Shown here one piece after another: positions 6,020 through 8,592 of a DNA stretch of 8,592 nucleotides (the first letter of the stretch is position 1; each line of letters starts with the position of its first letter). The notes under the pieces are model-generated. The model was not told the origin of the DNA, did not search any database, and was given only the letters and a program-made list of their open reading frames with translations. Location of the stretch: contig NZ_CAAFRZ010000264.1 of the NCBI RefSeq assembly GCF_900765565.1, positions 1 through 8,592 of the forward strand. The letters run 5' to 3'. A program made the position numbers and the translations under genes. Source of the stretch: an uncultured Dialister sp. (GTDB lineage: Bacteria > Bacillota > Negativicutes > Veillonellales > Dialisteraceae).

Positions 6020-6901
6020 ATGAAATACCGTCTTTTACTTCTCACCGCCGCCCTGATCTGGGGCTTTGCCTTTGTGGCCCAGGTGGTGGGTATGGACACC
6101 GTAGGGCCCTTTACCTTCAACGGCTTCCGCTTTATCCTGGGATCCGCCGCCCTCCTGCCCTACCTCTATTTCCACCCCGCCGGAGAAAGCCCGGCGAAAA
6201 CGAAGATTCCCCTGTGGGCAGCGTTCCTCATGGTAGGGATTCCCCTGTTCCTGGGCGCCACCCTCCAGCAGGTGGGTCTCCAGTACACCACCGCCTCCAA
6301 GGCCAGCTTCCTCACGGCCAATTATATCCTCATGGTGCCTATTGCTGGCCTTTTCCTGGGAAATCCGCTCCACCGGAACCACCTCATCGGCGCCGTCCTT
6401 GCCATCATTGGGGTCTACTTCATGTCCATTACCGAAGACTTCACCATCAGTCTCGGCGACGGCCTCATGCTTCTCTGCGCCCTGTCCTTCACCGTGCAGA
6501 TTCACATGTTGGACTATCTCACCCAACGGTTTTCCCCGGTTCTCCTGTCCTGCGGCCAGTTCCTCGTCACCGGCGTGCTGAACCTGATTTTAGCCTATAC
6601 CTTTGAAACTCCCACCCTGTCTGGCCTGGAAGGCGCCCTGTGGCCCCTTCTTTACACCGGCATCCTTTCCACCAGCGTAGCCTACACCCTCCAGGCGGTG
6701 GGGCAGAAATACCTGCCTCCCACGGAGTCCTCCATGATTCTCAGTATGGAAATGGTCTTCGGCGGCCTGTCGGGTATCCTCTTCCTCGGTGAATCCTTCA
6801 CGTTCCGCCAGTACATCGGCGTCTTCGCCATGACCGCCGGCGTCTTCCTGTCCCAGCTCCCCAGCCCGGTCCTTCTGAAAGGCCGGCGGTCAGGTAACTG
6901 A
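6020..6901 (+). CDS. EamA/DMT superfamily transporter (ten transmembrane helices)
   Basis: A 293-residue inner-membrane protein with the two EamA repeats of the drug/metabolite transporter superfamily: about 4-136 and 146-281, each with five hydrophobic helices. The first repeat opens with ALIWGFAFVAQ (11-21) and carries TASKASFLTANYILMVP (91-107); the second has the matching segment around PPTESSMILSMEMVFGGL (233-250) and LGESF (256-260), followed by the last helix. Such proteins export or import small metabolites; the substrate cannot be told. The start at 6020 has AAGGAG (6007-6012) seven bases upstream and an extended -10 promoter. The gene stands alone. The last few codons (about 6880-6901, KGRRSGN) align with the intergenic linker repeat at 2436-2470, so the C-terminal tail and TGA stop may come from a repeat. 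No intrinsic terminator follows. Confidence 0.93.
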   Translation: MKYRLLLLTAALIWGFAFVAQVVGMDTVGPFTFNGFRFILGSAALLPYLYFHPAGESPAKTKIPLWAAFLMVGIPLFLGATLQQVGLQYTTASKASFLTANYILMVPIAGLFLGNPLHRNHLIGAVLAIIGVYFMSITEDFTISLGDGLMLLCALSFTVQIHMLDYLTQRFSPVLLSCGQFLVTGVLNLILAYTFETPTLSGLEGALWPLLYTGILSTSVAYTLQAVGQKYLPPTESSMILSMEMVFGGLSGILFLGESFTFRQYIGVFAMTAGVFLSQLPSPVLLKGRRSGN

Positions 6902-6951
6902 GCAGCGTGCGCACATGCGGGGGCTTCTAGCTTCTAGCGGCTAGCAGCTAG
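6880..6951 (-). repeat. Linker overlapping the EamA 3' end - heptad array
   Basis: The distal half of the linker (about 6895-6923, CTGAGCAGCGTGCGCACATG then GGGGG) precedes four CTAG-type heptads (6924-6951) ending at GGAAG. Matching against the 2436-2470 linker extends back into the coding end of the transporter gene. With 7027-7083 it forms a foldback with arms of about 75 bp. Confidence 0.75.
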
Positions 6952-7026
6952 GAAGACAGGGCAGCCTACGGCATAATTACGTTTGGGCAAACCTGATGGG
7001 AAAGCGCCGCAGGCTGGCCAGCTTTC

Positions 7027-7188
7027 CTAACAGCTAGCAGCTAACAGCTAGAAGCCCCCATCTGGTCGCACACTTCTTAGCCACCCGTCACCCGGCCCGG
7101 AGGGCCTGATTACCTAGACCTAGATCTAGACCTAGACCTCCAGGGCCTTCGGCCCAGAACCTCAACTCTCAACTCTCAACTCTCAATT
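7027..7188 (+). repeat. Heptads - 59-bp linker - CTAGAC hexamers - 23-bp linker - CTCAACT array
   Basis: Four CTAG-type heptads (7027-7054), a 59-bp linker (7055-7113) with the palindrome GGCCCGGAGGGCC, four CTAGAC-type hexamers (7114-7137), a 23-bp linker (7138-7160) with GGGCC-TTC-GGCCC, and four CTCAACT-type heptads (7161-7188) placed 13 bp upstream of the dehydrogenase ribosome site. Order and spacing are the same as at 2546-2707. Confidence 0.87.
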
Positions 7189-7201
7189 CTGTCTCATTCC
7201 G

Positions 7202-7216
7202 AAAGGAGCATCTCCT
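7202..7216 (+). promoter_or_regulatory. Ribosome binding site within a small hairpin
   Basis: AAAGGAG (7202-7208) lies eight bases before the ATG, and AGGAG (7204-7208) is followed after CAT by its exact complement CTCCT (7212-7216). A 5-bp, 3-nt-loop hairpin could therefore cover the ribosome site. Similar complementarity follows the AGGAG of the exonuclease gene (GGAG, AA, CTCC). Confidence 0.5.
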
Positions 7217-8161
7217 ATGAAAGAAATCGTCATTGCCCAGCCCCTCGGTATTTCCAAAGAAACCCTGGACCCCCTCTCCGCCTCCCTGGTGAAAGAGGGA
7301 TACCACATCACGCCTTACGATACCCTTCCCAAAGACCAGGAAGACCTGGGAAACCGCCTGGAAAAGGCGGATCTCGCGGTCATTGCGAACTACCCCCTGA
7401 AGAAAGAAGCCCTGGACAAGGCAAAGTCCCTGAAGTACCTCTGCGTAGCCTTCACAGGCGTGGACCACGTGGACATTGACTACTGCAGGGAAAAGGGCAT
7501 CGCCGTTTCCAACTGCGCCGGCTACTCCACGGAATCCGTAGCGGAACTGACAATCGGCATGGTCCTTGCCCTCTACCGCAAACTGGCAGACGGCGATAAA
7601 GCCGCCAGGAACGGCGGCACCAACGCCACCCTCCGGGGCATTGAAATCAAAGGCCGCACCTTCGGCATCATCGGCACCGGCGCCATCGGCTCCCGGGTGG
7701 CAGAACTGGCGAAAGCCTTCGGCGCCCATGTCATCGGCTACAACCGGTCCCACAAAAATAAGGACATAGAGTACAGGGACCTGGACACCCTTCTCAAGAC
7801 CGCAGACATCGTTTCCATCCACCTGCCCCTCACCCCGGAAACCAGGCATTTTCTGGACGCGAAAAAACTCTCCCTCATGAAGAAGAGCGCTATCCTCATC
7901 AACACCGCAAGAGGCGGCATCATCGACAACAAAGCGTTGGCTGACTGCCTCACCAAAGGCACCATCGCCGGCGCCGGCATCGACGTCTTCGACGGCGAAC
8001 CGCCCCTTCCGGAAGACTATCCCCTCCTGAAGGCACCAAACCTGGTCCTCACTCCCCACGTGGGCTTCGACACCGAAGAAGCCATGGAACGGAGAGCGGT
8101 CATCGTCTTCGACAACCTGGAAAGCTACCTGGCAGGAAACCAGAAAAATACGATCTGCTGA
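7217..8161 (+). CDS. D-isomer-specific 2-hydroxyacid dehydrogenase, NAD(P)-dependent
   Basis: A 314-residue cytosolic oxidoreductase that interconverts a 2-oxoacid and a D-2-hydroxyacid. The catalytic domain (about 1-100 and 285-314) contains FTGVDHVD (79-86); the inserted nucleotide domain has the Rossmann motif FGIIGTGAIGSRVAEL (149-164, with G153-x-G155-x-x-G158). The catalytic triad is in place: R232 in NTARGGIID (229-237), E261 in GIDVFDGEPPLP (254-265), H281 in LTPHVGF (278-284). After the second strand the loop reads YNRS (175-178), without the aspartate typical of NAD-dependent members, which favours NADP(H) (inference). The family includes phosphoglycerate, glyoxylate/hydroxypyruvate and D-lactate dehydrogenases; no C-terminal ACT domain is present, so this is not a long-form SerA. 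It does not resemble the Acidaminococcus HgdH as I know it. It is a single gene with its own terminator. Confidence 0.95.
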   Translation: MKEIVIAQPLGISKETLDPLSASLVKEGYHITPYDTLPKDQEDLGNRLEKADLAVIANYPLKKEALDKAKSLKYLCVAFTGVDHVDIDYCREKGIAVSNCAGYSTESVAELTIGMVLALYRKLADGDKAARNGGTNATLRGIEIKGRTFGIIGTGAIGSRVAELAKAFGAHVIGYNRSHKNKDIEYRDLDTLLKTADIVSIHLPLTPETRHFLDAKKLSLMKKSAILINTARGGIIDNKALADCLTKGTIAGAGIDVFDGEPPLPEDYPLLKAPNLVLTPHVGFDTEEAMERRAVIVFDNLESYLAGNQKNTIC

Positions 8162-8173
8162 TTGCATGACATA

Positions 8174-8211
8174 AGCCTGCAGAATGGTGAACCCATTCTG
8201 CAGGCTTTTTT
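8174..8211 (+). terminator. Strong intrinsic terminator of the dehydrogenase gene
   Basis: A perfect 14-bp stem (8174-8187 with 8193-8206, AGCCTGCAGAATGG and complement) with a 5-nt loop is followed by six T residues (8206-8211). It starts 13 bases after the stop codon at 8161. Confidence 0.95.
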
Positions 8212-8214
8212 CGT

Positions 8215-8366
8215 GTGGCTAAGCGGTGCGTGAACGTGTGGGGGCATTGAGCCTTCAGCCTTGAGCATTGAGCATTGAGCTGATCAGGCCCTGCGGGCCA
8301 GGTGATGGGTGGCTGGGGAGCATGCGAACGGATGGGGGCTTTTAGCTTCTAGCTGCTAGCGGCTAG
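8215..8366 (-). repeat. Half linker - CATTGAG array - 59-bp linker - heptad array
   Basis: A half linker (8216-8244, TGGCTAAGCGG to GGGGG) starts four bases after the terminator T-tract. It is followed by five heptads of the CTCAAGG/CTCAATG family in complement (8245-8279), a linker of exactly 59 bp (8280-8338) with the palindrome GGCCCTGCGGGCC, and four CTAG-type heptads (8339-8366) next to GAAAGC. Confidence 0.86.
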
Positions 8367-8434
8367 GAAAGCTGAACAGCCTGCGGCGCTGACAATCCGC
8401 GGCTTCGCCGCAAAGGTGGCGGCGCAAGTGAGAT

Positions 8435-8458
8435 TGAGGTCGAGACCGAGATCGAGGG
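8435..8458. repeat. Four-unit CGAGAC-type hexamer array
   Basis: TGAGGT, CGAGAC, CGAGAT and CGAGGG: four 6-bp units, the same family as at 2395-2418. Confidence 0.7.
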
Positions 8459-8503
8459 TATTTGCAACTTCGTTGCCATTCCAATCGACACTACCCCTAA
8501 TAC

Positions 8504-8567
8504 GTCGGCCGGGCCCTAAAAGGAAGGCGCTTTGGTGTGCAGTAAAAGCGCCAACTTGGGCCCGGCT
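8504..8567. repeat. Hairpin element with TGTGCAGTAAA core, copy B
   Basis: Outer stem GCCGGGCCC (8508-8516) with GGGCCCGGC (8558-8566), perfect over 9 bp; inner stem GGCGCTTT (8526-8533) with AAAGCGCC (8545-8552); apical loop GGTGTGCAGTA. The core TGTGCAGTAAA (8536-8546) and the flanking GTCGGCCGGGC match copy A at 5190-5250. The inner stem is better formed here than in copy A. Confidence 0.7.
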
Positions 8568-8592
8568 CAGCAGTCCTCTGCAGGACTGCTGC

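Larger units (their letters stand above)
6902..7216. other. Intergenic region between EamA and dehydrogenase genes
   Basis: It is filled by an inverted pair of array-linker units (arms about 6898-6973 and 7003-7083), separated by about 30 bp with a small GTTTG/CAAAC hairpin near 6980-6991, then the hexamer and CTCAACT arrays, and the ribosome site of the dehydrogenase gene. No -10 consensus is recognised between 7090 and 7200, so the dehydrogenase promoter, if any, lies inside repeat DNA, or the gene is read through from the transporter gene. Confidence 0.7.
8162..8592. other. Right-edge intergenic region
   Basis: After the terminator come the array-linker block (8215-8366), a CTGCGGCGC segment, a CCGCGGCTTCGCCGC-type palindrome (8398-8410), a four-unit hexamer array, a GCAAC/GTTGC hairpin (8464-8476), the second TGTGCAGTAAA hairpin and a final perfect hairpin, AGCAGTCCT (8569-8577) with AGGACTGCT (8582-8590). 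No gene is seen before the window ends. Confidence 0.75.

Noticed and set aside
7169..8167. Long minus-strand frame opposite the dehydrogenase gene
   Set aside because: Antisense shadow of a well-conserved enzyme; its translation has no recognisable motif.
5190..8567. Integron attC sites
   Set aside because: The two hairpins lack the RYYYAAC and GTTRRRY core sites, are far apart without cassette genes between them in the usual order, and no integrase is seen.

Overview
The window carries six complete protein-coding genes separated by unusually long, highly repetitive intergenic DNA. Coding sequence covers about 5.0 of 8.6 kb (about 58%), where most bacterial genomes exceed 85%. GC-rich codons, strong AGGAG-type ribosome sites, TATAAT promoters and the UPF0210/UPF0237 gene pair suggest a moderately GC-rich Firmicutes-type bacterium, possibly an anaerobic gut Negativicute such as an Acidaminococcus relative. 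That placement is inference only; no marker gene is present.

Layout. 1-571: repeats with no gene. 572-611: terminator. 622-2264 (minus): an operon of an ACT-domain protein (UPF0237) followed by a PFL-like UPF0210/DUF711 protein, driven by an extended -10 promoter near 2350. 2265-2795: divergent intergenic region of repeats. 2796-3557 (plus): exodeoxyribonuclease III/AP endonuclease. 3558-4218: convergent intergenic repeats. 4219-5022 (minus): Cof-type HAD phosphatase. 5023-6019: about 1 kb of divergent repeat DNA. 6020-6901 (plus): ten-helix EamA/DMT transporter. 6902-7216: repeats. 7217-8161 (plus): D-isomer-specific 2-hydroxyacid dehydrogenase with a strong terminator. 8162-8592: repeats. 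Apart from the two-gene operon the genes look like independent housekeeping units with no shared pathway.

The striking part is the intergenic DNA, which follows a grammar. Short tandem arrays, nearly always four units of 7 bp (families CTAGCAG, CTAGCCA, CTCAAGG, CTCAACT) or 6 bp (CTAGAC, CGAGAC), alternate with a conserved linker of 58 or 59 bp. All 11 arrays of the CTAGCAG family are exactly 28 bp, and their last unit is always a variant of CTRRAAG. The linker keeps its length even where its central palindrome is replaced by another one. Arrays and linkers occur on both strands, pair into long foldbacks inside intergenic regions, and run up to or into gene ends: one array supplies a stop codon, and the last residues of the transporter appear to be linker-derived. 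The CTCAACT family lies in sense orientation 5' of three genes. A second signal is a pair of hairpins with 9-10 bp GC-rich stems that share a TGTGCAGTAAA core (near 5190-5250 and 8505-8566). No phage, insertion sequence, CRISPR or RNA gene of a known class was recognised.
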